Shown piece after piece: positions 43,890-53,464 of a DNA stretch of 64,000 nucleotides (positions within the stretch are counted from its first letter, which is position 1; every line of letters begins with the position of its first letter). The DNA lies in NCBI RefSeq assembly GCF_016185115.1, contig NZ_JACPOF010000015.1:372001-436000 (forward strand), in the 5' to 3' direction. This stretch comes from Polaromonas sp. Its GTDB lineage: Bacteria; Pseudomonadota; Gammaproteobacteria; Burkholderiales; Burkholderiaceae_C. The position numbers were made by a program, and so were the translations under genes. The notes beneath the pieces are model-generated. The model did not search any database, had not been told where the DNA came from, and worked only from the letters and a program-made list of their open reading frames with translations.

Positions 43890-45128
43890 ATGGGTAAAAG
43901 TCTGAACGCCGAAGGTGACGACCGAATTTGGCCTGTGGAGGGATACGCCAGAGTGCCGTTCTGGATCTATACCGACCCCGAAATTTATCAACGCGAGCTG
44001 GACCTCTTCTATTACGGCCGCAGTTGGAATTATGTAGCGCTTGAGTGTGAGATTCCTGAAAAGGGCTCTTTCAAGCGAAGCTGGATAGGCGAGCGTCAAG
44101 TAGTTGTTGTACGTGGGGAGCATGACGAAGTCCACGTCTGGGAAAACCGTTGCGCACATCGCGGTGCGCGGCTGTGCTGGAAAAACAAAGGCAAGGAAGA
44201 ATCGTTTACCTGCCCCTACCATCAGTGGAATTTCGCACTAGACGGAAAACTGCAGGGCGTTCCGCTTAAGCGCGGCGTGTTGAAGAAGGGTGGGATGCCT
44301 TCCGACTTCGACAACGCTAATCACGGTCTTACACGTTTGCGGGTCCATGTGGAGAATGGGACCATCTGGGCGAGCTTCCATTTAGAGCCGCTTCCTTTTG
44401 CGGAATACAGCGGCCCTGAAGTCATGGCACATATTCATCGCCACTTCCCAGGCCGCAAGCTCAAGTTGCTTGGCTACAACCGCCAGCTAATTCCTAGCAA
44501 CTGGAAGCTTTACTTCGAAAATTTAAAAGATCCTTACCACGCAACATTGCTGCATTCCTTTCTCATTACCTTTGGGCTTTGGCGGGCAGATACCCAATCG
44601 GAGTCGATACCAGTCACATCGGGACATAGCCTGATGATCTCTCGAAATGTGGGTAAGAAACAGACGGATGTGAATGCTGACATCGCGCGCTTCAAGGATG
44701 CACTTGAACTTAATGACACAGACACAGTAACGCCGCTCAGTGAATTTTCAGATGGTCAAGTGGTCGCTATCACGCACTTTCCGAGTGTGGTCATCCACCA
44801 GCAGGCCAACACCTTCGGCATGCGTCATGTCATACCTAAAGGCGTTGACTCATTTGAGCTCGCGTGGACTTTCTTTGGCTATGAAGATGACACGGAAGAA
44901 ATGACGCGGCTGCGCATCCGGCACGCCAACCTTTACGGACCAGCAGGTTATGTGGCGATGGAAGACGGAGAGGTACTCTCCGAGTCGCAGGGCGGAGCTC
45001 ATCATGCAGAAAGTTATAGCGCGGTTCTCGAGATGGGAGGGCGTGATGTTAAGGCCCAAGACCACATGGTCACCGAGGTACTTATTCGGGCGTTCTACAA
45101 ATACTACCGAGAGGCGATGGGACTATGA
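43890..45128 (+). CDS. Rieske non-heme iron oxygenase large subunit, NagG-like
   Basis: A 412-residue alpha subunit. Rieske ligands: C88-x-H90 (CAHRG) and C108-x2-H111 (CPYHQW). Mononuclear iron site: D214, H217, H222 (DPYHATLLH), with the same spacing as naphthalene dioxygenase. WPVEGYARVPFWIYT, LGYNRQLIPSNWKLY and DHMVTEVLIR strongly recall salicylate 5-hydroxylase (NagG) and kin such as anthranilate or aminobenzoate hydroxylases. Electrons should come from the Rieske ferredoxin at 38395. Strong SD (GAGGAGA). It overlaps the CMD gene by 4 bp. Confidence 0.9.
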   Translation: MGKSLNAEGDDRIWPVEGYARVPFWIYTDPEIYQRELDLFYYGRSWNYVALECEIPEKGSFKRSWIGERQVVVVRGEHDEVHVWENRCAHRGARLCWKNKGKEESFTCPYHQWNFALDGKLQGVPLKRGVLKKGGMPSDFDNANHGLTRLRVHVENGTIWASFHLEPLPFAEYSGPEVMAHIHRHFPGRKLKLLGYNRQLIPSNWKLYFENLKDPYHATLLHSFLITFGLWRADTQSESIPVTSGHSLMISRNVGKKQTDVNADIARFKDALELNDTDTVTPLSEFSDGQVVAITHFPSVVIHQQANTFGMRHVIPKGVDSFELAWTFFGYEDDTEEMTRLRIRHANLYGPAGYVAMEDGEVLSESQGGAHHAESYSAVLEMGGRDVKAQDHMVTEVLIRAFYKYYREAMGL

Positions 45129-45670
45129 GCACCGATGGATTGAAGCGCCTCACGCTCGACGACATCGAAGCCTCATTGCGCGCCGACCTCGAACCCACTG
45201 TTGCACGCTTAGGGTATTTTGGTGAGTTCTTCCAAGTGTTTAGTGCCGTTCCTGGAGCTGTGCAGGGTTTTATGGCGTACACCAAAGCCGTGAAATCACC
45301 CTTGGCAGACAGCGAAAACGAAGTGTTGGCCTTGGCTGTATGTACTGCGCTGGGTGATAGTTATGAGCGTATTCAGCATGAGAGGTTGAGCTTAAAGCTG
45401 GGCCTTGACTTGAACTGGATCGCCGCAGCAGAAGGTCGTGATGGCGCCGACATGTCACTTTTGAACAGCAATGAGACGGCGTTGCGAACACTTGCATTAG
45501 CTATGCTGACTCAATTTGGAAAGGGATGTCAGCACCACATCGCCGACGCTGCTGCCATCATCGGTCCCCAGAAGGCGGCGGCTGCGCTACTGCAAATCAC
45601 GCGCTTCACGAGCATAGCCACCCTCTGTAATGCACTGGCGCTTACCCTCCCCGTTCCATCCGTTTTCTAA
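45125..45670 (+). CDS. Carboxymuconolactone decarboxylase (CMD)-like protein
   Basis: A 181-residue helical CMD/AhpD-fold protein. The core is ENEVLALAVCTALGDSY followed by ERIQHERLSLKLG. Only one cysteine is in the core region, so AhpD-type peroxidase activity is unlikely. ATG overlaps the oxygenase stop as ATGA, and the gene is expressed with the ring-cleavage set. Together with the fused CMD domain at 17405 the window has two such domains. The reaction is unknown. Confidence 0.75.
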   Translation: MSTDGLKRLTLDDIEASLRADLEPTVARLGYFGEFFQVFSAVPGAVQGFMAYTKAVKSPLADSENEVLALAVCTALGDSYERIQHERLSLKLGLDLNWIAAAEGRDGADMSLLNSNETALRTLALAMLTQFGKGCQHHIADAAAIIGPQKAAAALLQITRFTSIATLCNALALTLPVPSVF

Positions 45671-45698
45671 TTTTTCGGTCTTCCTGAAAGAAATTGCA

Positions 45699-46601
45699 AT
45701 GATCAAACTGAAGCCTGACTTCCTCGTCGGTTCATACCCACCCATCACCACGCCGTTCCGCGACGGAAAGGTTGACTTCGACACGTACGCAAAGTTGCTA
45801 GAGTTTCAAGTCACAAACGGCACCCACGGAATTGTGGTGAATGGCACAACGTCAGAACCGTCGACGCTGACACTCGACGAACGCAATAGTCTTGTCAAGT
45901 GTGCAGTTGAAGTTGTTGGAAAACGCATTCCAGTTGTCGCTCAGACCGGTTCACAGTCGCACGCTGAAACGGTCGAACTCACCGAGTTCGCCACTAGGGT
46001 CGGAGCTGACGCGCTATTGGTCGTGACGCCATACTACATTCGTCCCTCGCAGCGCGGCCTGGTGGCATATTACGACGATATCGGCAAGCATACCGACCTT
46101 CCGTTGCTGCTCTATCATATTCCGGGGCGTACGGCGGTTTCTGTGGAGATCAATACCCTACAACAGATCGCTGACAAGGTTCCGCACTTCGTGGGCATCA
46201 AACACGCAGTAAACGACCATGGGTTTGTGACATCCATGATTCAGAACCTCGGATCAGAGTTCCGCATTTTCGTGGGCCTCGAAGAATTCACCTACCCCAT
46301 GATGGCGCTCGGTGCGCATGGCACCATGAATGCGGTTGCTAACTTGGTGCCAGCCCGCATCGCGGCGCTTTGCAATGCGATCCTAGCCGGTGATATGAAG
46401 CTTTCGCGGCAGTTGCATTTTGAACTGTATGGTCTGAACCACTCCATCTTCTACGACACAAATCCGACGCCGCTGAAGTACATGATGAAGCGCCTCGGCA
46501 TCGTTGAGCGAAATGAGCATCGCCTACCCATGCTGCCTGCTACACCTGAGTTGGAAAAGCGATTGGACGATGTTCTTCAGCGCGCGGGACTTCTTCGATG
46601 A
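45699..46601 (+). CDS. DapA-family (dihydrodipicolinate synthase-like) lyase
   Basis: A 300-residue TIM-barrel class I aldolase/lyase. GTTSEPST (49-56) is the carboxylate loop, Y139 and R144 lie in LLYHIPGRT, and K168 (FVGIKHA) forms the Schiff base. DTNPTPLKYMMKRLG near the C-terminus resembles true DapA. A biosynthetic DapA is unlikely inside this operon. A pyruvate-linked lyase or hydratase-aldolase step on a ring-cleavage product, releasing an aldehyde for the next gene, is plausible. ATG 45699 is preferred over 45630; the stop overlaps the next start by 4 bp. Confidence 0.85.
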   Translation: MIKLKPDFLVGSYPPITTPFRDGKVDFDTYAKLLEFQVTNGTHGIVVNGTTSEPSTLTLDERNSLVKCAVEVVGKRIPVVAQTGSQSHAETVELTEFATRVGADALLVVTPYYIRPSQRGLVAYYDDIGKHTDLPLLLYHIPGRTAVSVEINTLQQIADKVPHFVGIKHAVNDHGFVTSMIQNLGSEFRIFVGLEEFTYPMMALGAHGTMNAVANLVPARIAALCNAILAGDMKLSRQLHFELYGLNHSIFYDTNPTPLKYMMKRLGIVERNEHRLPMLPATPELEKRLDDVLQRAGLLR

Positions 46602-48067
46602 GCCGTTTGTTGAACGCCGTCGAGCTTGAGGACCAGGCACTTTTCAGACAGAACTGCTACATCAATGGCTTGTGGTGTGCGGCCGACAATGCAAATTCAC
46701 TGGAGGTTACGGATCCCTCCAATGGCGCTGTTATTGGCACGGTACCTCAAATGGGAAGCGCGGAGGCGCGGCGCGCCATTGCCGCTGCCAACGTCGCACT
46801 TTCTGGTTGGCGAGCGCTAGCTGCAAAGGAACGCTCCGGAATTGTGCATCGGTGGTACGAGTTGATGTTGGCGAACGAGAAAGACTTGGCTATGCTGATG
46901 ACACGGGAGCAGGGCAAACCGCTTGCAGAGTCTCGAGCGGAGATTGCATATGCCGCTTCGTTTCTCCAGTGGTTCTCCGAGGAAGCAAAGCGCGTCTATG
47001 GTGAGACGATCCCGGGGCATCAGACTGACAAACGCATCATCGTGACAAAAGAGCCAATTGGTGTGTGCGCGGCGATCACCCCCTGGAATTTTCCATCTGC
47101 CATGATTACCCGCAAAGCCGGCCCCGCTCTGGCAGCTGGTTGCACGATGGTTCTCAAACCCGCTACCGCCACGCCTTTCTCGGCGTTGGCATTGGCCGAA
47201 CTGGCTGAACGTGCAGGAGTTCCCGCAGGAGTTTTCAACGTAATTACAGGTAGCGCCTCCAGTATTGGCGGGGAGATGACGTCAAATCCGCTGGTTCGCA
47301 AAGTTACGTTCACCGGCTCCACGGAAATTGGCAAGGTACTGCTCCGCCAATGCGCTGAGACGGTGAAGAAGACCTCAATGGAATTGGGAGGTAATGCTCC
47401 CTTTATCGTTTTCGACGATGCTGACCTAGACGCGGCAGTTGAAGGAGTTATTTCCTCAAAATACCGTAATGCTGGACAGACCTGCGTGTGCGCCAACCGC
47501 TTGCTAGTTCAACATGGCATTTACGATGAATTCGCAACACGGTTGGCGGCCCGTGTGGCACAACTCAAAGTCGGCGATGGTCGAGAGCCTGGCGTTACGC
47601 TTGGCCCCCTTATTGACCCAAAGGCAGTAGCGAAGACGCAGGAGCATGTGGACGACGCAGTTGCAAAAGGTGCGAGTGTCATCCTAGGCGGTAAGTCGCA
47701 CCCCTTGGGTCCGTGTTATTTCGAACCGACGGTGCTGATCAACGCGACACCTGACATGAAGGTCGCGCGTGAAGAAACGTTTGGTCCTGTGGCTGCATTG
47801 TTCCGCTTTCACGAAGATTCAGAAGCCATAGCCATGGCCAACGACACCGAGTTCGGGTTGGCATCCTACTTTTTCAGCCGTGATATCAGTCGTGTTTGGC
47901 GCGTTGCAGAGGGGCTTGAGTACGGCATCGTAGGCATCAATACCGGTCTGATATCTACTGAAGTGGCGCCTTTCGGTGGCGTCAAGGAGTCGGGATTGGG
48001 TCGTGAAGGGTCGCACTACGGCATCGAGGATTATCTCGAGCTCAAGTACATCTGTATGAGCATTTAG
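46598..48067 (+). CDS. NAD(P)-dependent aldehyde dehydrogenase, GabD-like
   Basis: A 489-residue aldehyde dehydrogenase with general base E262 (MELGGNAPF) and nucleophile C296 (NAGQTCVCAN). The whole length follows succinate-semialdehyde dehydrogenase GabD, including TPWNFPSAMITRKAGPAL. It probably oxidises the semialdehyde made by the DapA-family lyase. It overlaps that gene by 4 bp and ends the operon, 60 bp before a convergent SDR stop. Confidence 0.9.
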   Translation: MSRLLNAVELEDQALFRQNCYINGLWCAADNANSLEVTDPSNGAVIGTVPQMGSAEARRAIAAANVALSGWRALAAKERSGIVHRWYELMLANEKDLAMLMTREQGKPLAESRAEIAYAASFLQWFSEEAKRVYGETIPGHQTDKRIIVTKEPIGVCAAITPWNFPSAMITRKAGPALAAGCTMVLKPATATPFSALALAELAERAGVPAGVFNVITGSASSIGGEMTSNPLVRKVTFTGSTEIGKVLLRQCAETVKKTSMELGGNAPFIVFDDADLDAAVEGVISSKYRNAGQTCVCANRLLVQHGIYDEFATRLAARVAQLKVGDGREPGVTLGPLIDPKAVAKTQEHVDDAVAKGASVILGGKSHPLGPCYFEPTVLINATPDMKVAREETFGPVAALFRFHEDSEAIAMANDTEFGLASYFFSRDISRVWRVAEGLEYGIVGINTGLISTEVAPFGGVKESGLGREGSHYGIEDYLELKYICMSI

Positions 48068-48127
48068 TGATTTTAAAGCTGTGAAAATGCGGATCCAAGG
48101 TGGTTTTTCTCCCAGGGGAACCCATCC

Positions 48128-48874
48128 TTAGAGTCCGCCCCGCGCATCAAGCAGACAGCCTGTTACATAGGCCGCAGCTGGCGACGCCAGCCACGCAACT
48201 GCCTCGGCGATCTCTTCAGTTGTTCCCATACGCCCCAGAGGGACCGCACTTATCATTTTTTGCAATTGCTCTGGACTGCGTCCGCGCTGAATGTCCGTGT
48301 CCACAACTCCTGGCCGAACTGCATTTACCCTTATACCCTCTGCGCCCACCTCCTTCGATAGACCGATGGTCATCGTGTCGATGGCACCTTTAGAGGCCGC
48401 ATAGTGAACCCAGTTGTTCGGCGAACCGAGCACCGAAGCACCAGATGACACATTGACTATTGCGCCGCCTTGGCCACCTCGTTTGGTCGACATGCGCCGT
48501 ACCGCTTCACGTGCAGCGAGGAACGCTCCGGTCACGTTTACACGGAACACCTCTTGTAGCGCGGAAGCTGATACAGCCTCGACGCGGGATACACCACCAG
48601 TAATGCCTGCGTTGTTAACTAGCACTGCCAATCTTCCCCTCTTATCAACAGCCTCGAAACCGCGCATTAATGACGTCTCATCTCCCACATCCGCCTGAAT
48701 AGCAAAAGCTGATCCGCCGTTTCGCTTTATCTCCTGCACAACATGATCAGCATCTGCTTCGCGATCGCGGTAGAAAATGGCGACTTGCCAGTCGCGAGCT
48801 GCACGTCTAGAGCAGGCTGCACCTATACCACGCCCGCCCCCTGTCACCAAAAAAATGTCCTTTTCCCTGTCCAT
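48128..48874 (-). CDS. Short-chain dehydrogenase/reductase
   Basis: A 248-residue SDR. TGGGRGIG (11-18), NNAG (87-90), NVSS (141-144), Y158-x3-K162 (YAASK). YRDREADA after strand 2 favours NADP(H). It resembles the FabG/glucose dehydrogenase branch. It is leftward, 22 bp after the livF stop of the second liv set, so it may be its last co-transcribed gene. Confidence 0.9.
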   Translation of the reverse strand: MDREKDIFLVTGGGRGIGAACSRRAARDWQVAIFYRDREADADHVVQEIKRNGGSAFAIQADVGDETSLMRGFEAVDKRGRLAVLVNNAGITGGVSRVEAVSASALQEVFRVNVTGAFLAAREAVRRMSTKRGGQGGAIVNVSSGASVLGSPNNWVHYAASKGAIDTMTIGLSKEVGAEGIRVNAVRPGVVDTDIQRGRSPEQLQKMISAVPLGRMGTTEEIAEAVAWLASPAAAYVTGCLLDARGGL

Positions 48875-48896
48875 TAGATCAATCCTTCGCCGCTAA

Positions 48897-49592
48897 CTAG
48901 ACACTTAGATGAGCGCTAAGCACACCATCATCGTGTTTGAGCATTTCGCTGCTACCCACGAAGCACACTTGACCTTTGGATAGCACGTAGTGGACATCTC
49001 CGAGTTCTAGTGCCGCACCAAGATTCTGCTCGACCAAGAGGATTCCAAGTCCCTCCTTGCGGAGGCGTTTGACGATTTCGACTATTTCCTGCACGATAAG
49101 CGGTGCAAGCCCTTCGGAGGGTTCGTCTAGGAGAATTACTTCGGGATTGAGCATGAGTGCCCTGGCAATAGATACCATCTGCTGTTCACCACCGGATAGT
49201 TGGAACCCCAGATTGCCACGACGCTCCTGCAAGCGCGGGAAAAGTTCGTAGATACGCGTGAGGTTCCAGCGATTGTCCTTTCCTGCACGAGCAGCTACCG
49301 TTAGGTTTTCTTCGACGCTCAGACTTGGAAATACACCGCGTTCCTGTGGCACGAACCCAAGACCCATGCGTGAGATTTTGTGCGCAGGCCTACCGCTAAT
49401 GTTGCGTCCTTGGTAAGTAACCGTTCCGTTTCGTGGTGCTAGGTAACCCATTATTGTCAGGAGCGTAGTTGTCTTTCCAGCGCCGTTTCGGCCCAAGAGT
49501 GAGGTCACCTTCCCAGCGTGGACTTCTAGCGATACGCCGTGAAGGATATGACTGTCACCGTAGTAGGAGTTGATGTTGTTGACTTGGAGCAT
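48897..49592 (-). CDS. livF: LivF-like ABC transporter ATPase
   Basis: A 231-residue ATPase: Walker A GRNGAGKTTT, signature LSGGEQQ, Walker B VILLDEPSEGLAP, ILLVEQNLG. Its start overlaps the livG stop by one base (TGATG). With livG, livM, livH and livK it forms a full second importer next to the aromatic operon. Confidence 0.92.
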   Translation of the reverse strand: MLQVNNINSYYGDSHILHGVSLEVHAGKVTSLLGRNGAGKTTTLLTIMGYLAPRNGTVTYQGRNISGRPAHKISRMGLGFVPQERGVFPSLSVEENLTVAARAGKDNRWNLTRIYELFPRLQERRGNLGFQLSGGEQQMVSIARALMLNPEVILLDEPSEGLAPLIVQEIVEIVKRLRKEGLGILLVEQNLGAALELGDVHYVLSKGQVCFVGSSEMLKHDDGVLSAHLSV

Positions 49593-50335
49593 CAGTGCTT
49601 TCCTCCCAAATAGACTTCGCGGACACGTGCATTGCCCTGAATGTCCTTCGGTTTTCCGGTGGCGAGAATTTCACCGTAGTACATAACTGTGATGGTGTCT
49701 GCAAGCGAAAAAACGACCTTCATGTCGTGTTCGATCATGAGCAGAGCAAGCGAATTAGGTAGTGATCGGATCAAGTCGATCATGCGGTCAGTTTCCGCGG
49801 GCGACATGCCTGAAGTCGGCTCGTCTAGCAGCAGTAACTCAGGCTCCGCTGCCAGAGCTATCGCAACCTCAAGTTGGCGTTGTTCGCCATATGACAGGTT
49901 GGAAACAGGCCTATGTATCTCGTGCGTTAACTGGATCTGTTCCAGGATCATGTCAGCGCGTTCACGTTGTGCTGTGCGTATTGAAACGCCTCGAAGACAC
50001 TCGTACCATCCACCCGCTTTGGCCTGTACCGCGAGCCGTACGTTTTCCTGAACATTGAGGCTACGAAAAAGGTTGTTCTTCTGGAATGTGCGACCGACCC
50101 CCAGCTGACAAATGCGGTCGGGTGCGGCACCAGTGATATCTATCCCCTTAAAAAGTACTCTGCCTGACGTGGGCTGTAATTGCCCAGTCAACTGATGTAC
50201 CAAGCTAGTTTTACCCGCGCCGTTCGGCCCGATAATGACATGCCGCTCCCCCTTGGCCACCCTGACATTTACATCTCGCGTAACAACTAAGCTCCCAAAG
50301 GCCTTGCATAGGTTTTCAGTTTTCAGTAATGTCAT
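49592..50335 (-). CDS. livG: LivG-like ABC transporter ATPase
   Basis: A 247-residue ATPase: Walker A GPNGAGKTSLV, signature LSYGEQRQLEVA, Walker B LLLLDEPTSGMSP, LLMIEHDM. Unlike the first livG here its signature is canonical. ATG 50335 overlaps the livM stop as ATGA; the upstream in-frame ATG at 50443 lies inside livM and is unlikely. Confidence 0.92.
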   Translation of the reverse strand: MTLLKTENLCKAFGSLVVTRDVNVRVAKGERHVIIGPNGAGKTSLVHQLTGQLQPTSGRVLFKGIDITGAAPDRICQLGVGRTFQKNNLFRSLNVQENVRLAVQAKAGGWYECLRGVSIRTAQRERADMILEQIQLTHEIHRPVSNLSYGEQRQLEVAIALAAEPELLLLDEPTSGMSPAETDRMIDLIRSLPNSLALLMIEHDMKVVFSLADTITVMYYGEILATGKPKDIQGNARVREVYLGGKH

Positions 50336-51273
50336 TTGCGTTTCCCCAGCGCGGACAGCACACAGTTGATCAAGTAGCCCCACACACCTTGACGCAAGAA
50401 CATGACAGAAAGGATAAATGTGGCACCTATCCACAGCATCCAATACTCATTTTTCGAACTCACTATATTTTTAAGTAGCAGAAAAATAGCAGCACCAATA
50501 GCGGGGCCAAATACGGTAGCGCTTCCCCCTAGCACCACCATAATGATGGCGTCGCCTGATAAAGCCCAATGCAATATGTCAGTCGACACGAAGGCATTGA
50601 AGAATGCATAAAGTGCACCTCCCACACCGGCTAAGGTCCCTGCGATTGTGAAAGCCAGAAATTTGAAGCGCTGCACCGGATAGCCGATAGCTCGCATGCG
50701 TTGCTCGTTGTCCCGAATGCCGATAAAGATGGAACCGAGTGGAGAGTGAACAAGGAGGTGTAAGAACCCCAGGACCATAAGAAAGCCCACGGCAACCACG
50801 GCGTACCTGGCTACAGCATCGTCCAGACTCATTCCGAATAGTGTTGGACGCACAAACCCCGTGAGGCCGTCTGTTCCGCCCGTAACACCACGCCACTTGA
50901 GTGCTAACGAAAACAGCAATTGGGAGAACGCCATGGTCAGCATTAGAAATGGGATGCCGCTAACCCGTATGCAGAAAAGTCCTACAAATCCTGCTGTCAA
51001 TGCGGCCATAGCAATGCCGGCGACCATGCCCCACCAACCAGAGATGCCGAGATGAACTCCCAACGCGATGACCGTGTAAGTTGATATGCCAAAGAAGGCT
51101 GCATGCCCGAACGACATTAGGCCGGTATAGCCTATGAGCAAGCCTAGGCTCATCGCGAAGATGCCGTAGATCAGAATTTCCGCGATGATGCCCAGTGCGT
51201 AGTCGCCGGCGAAGGGGCCCAGCGCAAGTAAGACGCACAGAGTTAAAAATATGGCGGGTTTGAAAAATTTCAT
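50332..51273 (-). CDS. livM: LivM-like ABC transporter permease
   Basis: A 313-residue permease with about nine hydrophobic segments; GYTGLMSFGHAAFFGI near residues 50-65 is the LivM hallmark and RDNEQRMRAIGY the coupling loop. ATG 51273 follows GAGGTGATGAC and starts 5 bp after the livH stop. Confidence 0.9.
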   Translation of the reverse strand: MKFFKPAIFLTLCVLLALGPFAGDYALGIIAEILIYGIFAMSLGLLIGYTGLMSFGHAAFFGISTYTVIALGVHLGISGWWGMVAGIAMAALTAGFVGLFCIRVSGIPFLMLTMAFSQLLFSLALKWRGVTGGTDGLTGFVRPTLFGMSLDDAVARYAVVAVGFLMVLGFLHLLVHSPLGSIFIGIRDNEQRMRAIGYPVQRFKFLAFTIAGTLAGVGGALYAFFNAFVSTDILHWALSGDAIIMVVLGGSATVFGPAIGAAIFLLLKNIVSSKNEYWMLWIGATFILSVMFLRQGVWGYLINCVLSALGKRK

Positions 51274-51277
51274 GTCA

Positions 51278-52138
51278 TCACCTCGCAATTCCGAACAGTC
51301 CCTGGGGTCGAGTCAACAACACGATGACCATGAGCAGATAAATCATGAAGAGCGAGTAGTTGGGGAAATATGCCTTACCGAACGTATCAACTACCGCAAC
51401 CAAGATACTCGCCACCAATGCGCCGCGAAGGCTACCCATGCCGCCGACCACGACTACAATGAACGCGGGAATGAGGATCTCAATGTCCATGCCGAGGTAC
51501 ACGCCAAGAATTGGACTGGCAACGACACCGCCCAATGCGGCCAGTCCCGCGCCAAGCGCAAAGATGCTGCCAAACAGCAGAGGAACATTAATGCCAATAC
51601 CTGACGCCGTGTCTGCGTCATCAACTCCGGCGCGTACCATTGCGCCAATACGGCTGCGTTCGAGAAACCACCAAAGCAATCCAGCTATCAATCCACCAAA
51701 TGCCACAAGAAATAAGCGATATTTAGGGATGAATATCCCGGCCACTTCGATAACACCGGAGAGACCTTCAGGCGGAGATATGTTGCGGATCTCCGGTCCC
51801 CACAGATAGTGGCTTATATCGGCCAGCACATAGATGAAGCCGAACGTCAGGAGCACCTGGTCTAAGTGGCCCCTGTTGTAAAGAGGCTTAATGAAAAATC
51901 GCTCAATAAGCGCGGCCAGGATCACGGCGGGTACCCAACCGACGCCGAGCGCGAGCCAGAAATTGCCAGACCACTGAATGATGCTGTAAGCAGTAAAGGC
52001 TCCAAGCATGAAAAACGATCCATGCGCGACGTTGACCACATTCATCAAGCCGAATATGAGCGAAAGTCCGGCAGCCATGATGAAGAGAAGGCTGCCGAAC
52101 ACAAGACTATTGATGAGCTGGGTGATGATGAAGTCCAT
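51278..52138 (-). CDS. livH: LivH-like ABC transporter permease
   Basis: A 286-residue permease. AAGLSLIFGLMNVVNVAHGS is the LivH N-terminal hallmark; VDDADTASGIGIN is the coupling segment; GGMGSLRGALVASILV follows. ATG 52138 with GAAGGTGCT upstream is chosen over 52174. It is 80 bp downstream of livK. Confidence 0.9.
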   Translation of the reverse strand: MDFIITQLINSLVFGSLLFIMAAGLSLIFGLMNVVNVAHGSFFMLGAFTAYSIIQWSGNFWLALGVGWVPAVILAALIERFFIKPLYNRGHLDQVLLTFGFIYVLADISHYLWGPEIRNISPPEGLSGVIEVAGIFIPKYRLFLVAFGGLIAGLLWWFLERSRIGAMVRAGVDDADTASGIGINVPLLFGSIFALGAGLAALGGVVASPILGVYLGMDIEILIPAFIVVVVGGMGSLRGALVASILVAVVDTFGKAYFPNYSLFMIYLLMVIVLLTRPQGLFGIAR

Positions 52139-52218
52139 AGCACCTTCGATGTTTTGAGGGAGCCGCCGCGACACCTCCTGAAGTAAGCAGTGAGGCGAGC
52201 GCTGGGATACGCTGATTC

Positions 52219-53436
52219 TCAGTAAGGCTTGTTAACCGGCTCGACAACGTTTGGGATTGTGTGAATCACCTTGTTGGTAAGCCGTCCCTCAACTTCGGCC
52301 ACCTCGCGGAGGTAGACGTTCTGAGTAGGGCTTTGCGTGGCAGCGTTGAAACGGAAAGGACCGCGCGGCGCAGCTAGACGAACGGCAATCATCGCCGCAC
52401 GTAGTTTGTCTTTGTCTTCGGTGTTGCCGTCGACGGCCTGAATTGCAGCGTGTAGCACCTGCCCAGCGACGTAGCCATATTCACTGTAAACGTTGGGGTA
52501 CTCGTTGAATTTCTTACGATAGTCGGCTACAAATTTCTTGTTGGCCGCGTTATCAAGCGTGTCCGCGTAGTGGAGCACGTTGATTGCGCCCAGTGCGCTC
52601 CGACCTTGAGCTGGCAAGGTGTCGGTGTCGAGCATGAAACCAGACCCTGTCAGTCGAGAGCGCTGTTTCAGACCGAACTCGTCATACTGCTTGACAAACC
52701 GCACTGCGTCAGTGCCTGCGTAGAACGAAAACGAGGCAGGTGCATTTGCGTTCCGCATTGCTGCCAGGTAAGAACTGAAGTCATTGTTACCCAGTGGCGG
52801 ATAAATTTCTTGGATAACTTTCCCTCCCTTCGGCAGGAAGCCAGCTTTGAACTCGGCGAGGGATCCACGGCCACCCGCGAAATCTGAGGCGGTCAGCAGG
52901 ACCTCTTTTGAAATATTGTCGTAAAACCATTCGCCCATAGCTTGGTGAAGGGTGTACGTCGAGACCGAGCAGCGAAAAAAATAGGGCAGTTGCGTGTAGG
53001 AGAGCGCTGCGACACCCGCGCCTGAACAAAGCATGAAGGCCTTGCTCTGCCGCAAATACTCTACTGCCGCCATAGCAACATTGCTGGCCTGAAGACCAGT
53101 AATGATGTCGCATTTGTCGCTCTCATGAAGCTTGCGTAGCTTCTGGAGTCCTACCTGCGGATTAATCTCGTCATCCTCTCTCAGGATTTCGATTTTTCGC
53201 CCGGCAATAGTGTTTCCGATCTGATCGAAATACAGCTTCATTCCATTGAGATTGCTATTGGCAAGCGCGGCGAAAACCTTTGAGAAGGAGTTCAGATTGC
53301 CAATCCGTATTGGAGCGGTGGTCTTGGCGAGAACAGTAGGGGAAATACCACCTAAGACAGCGGCGCCGAGCGCTCCCGTGCTGGTGATGAAATCGCGTCG
53401 AGAGATTCCGCTCGAGTTTGAGAAATTATCAGACAT
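52219..53436 (-). CDS. LivK-like ABC substrate-binding protein
   Basis: A 405-residue type I periplasmic binding protein with a Tat signal (SGISRRDFITSTGALGAAVLGG). Core: IRIGNLNSFSKVFAAL, ASNVAMAAVEYLRQSKAFML, and EYGYVAGQVLHAAIQAV. TGGAGACAAC precedes ATG 53436. First gene of livKHMGF. Being beside the hydroxylase cluster, an aromatic acid ligand is plausible; Liv-type binding proteins of aromatic acids are known. Confidence 0.88.
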   Translation of the reverse strand: MSDNFSNSSGISRRDFITSTGALGAAVLGGISPTVLAKTTAPIRIGNLNSFSKVFAALANSNLNGMKLYFDQIGNTIAGRKIEILREDDEINPQVGLQKLRKLHESDKCDIITGLQASNVAMAAVEYLRQSKAFMLCSGAGVAALSYTQLPYFFRCSVSTYTLHQAMGEWFYDNISKEVLLTASDFAGGRGSLAEFKAGFLPKGGKVIQEIYPPLGNNDFSSYLAAMRNANAPASFSFYAGTDAVRFVKQYDEFGLKQRSRLTGSGFMLDTDTLPAQGRSALGAINVLHYADTLDNAANKKFVADYRKKFNEYPNVYSEYGYVAGQVLHAAIQAVDGNTEDKDKLRAAMIAVRLAAPRGPFRFNAATQSPTQNVYLREVAEVEGRLTNKVIHTIPNVVEPVNKPY

Positions 53437-53446
53437 GTTGTCTCCA

Positions 53447-53464
53447 TTTATATGGCCAAATAAA
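53447..53464. promoter_or_regulatory. Near-palindrome in the livK leader
   Basis: TTTATATGGCCAAATAAA is an 18-bp palindrome with one mismatched pair, starting 11 bp before the livK start codon and abutting its ribosome-binding site. A repressor bound here could block the leader. Confidence 0.35.

Noticed and set aside
47020..47496. 158-codon minus-strand frame
   Set aside because: Shadow of the aldehyde dehydrogenase gene.
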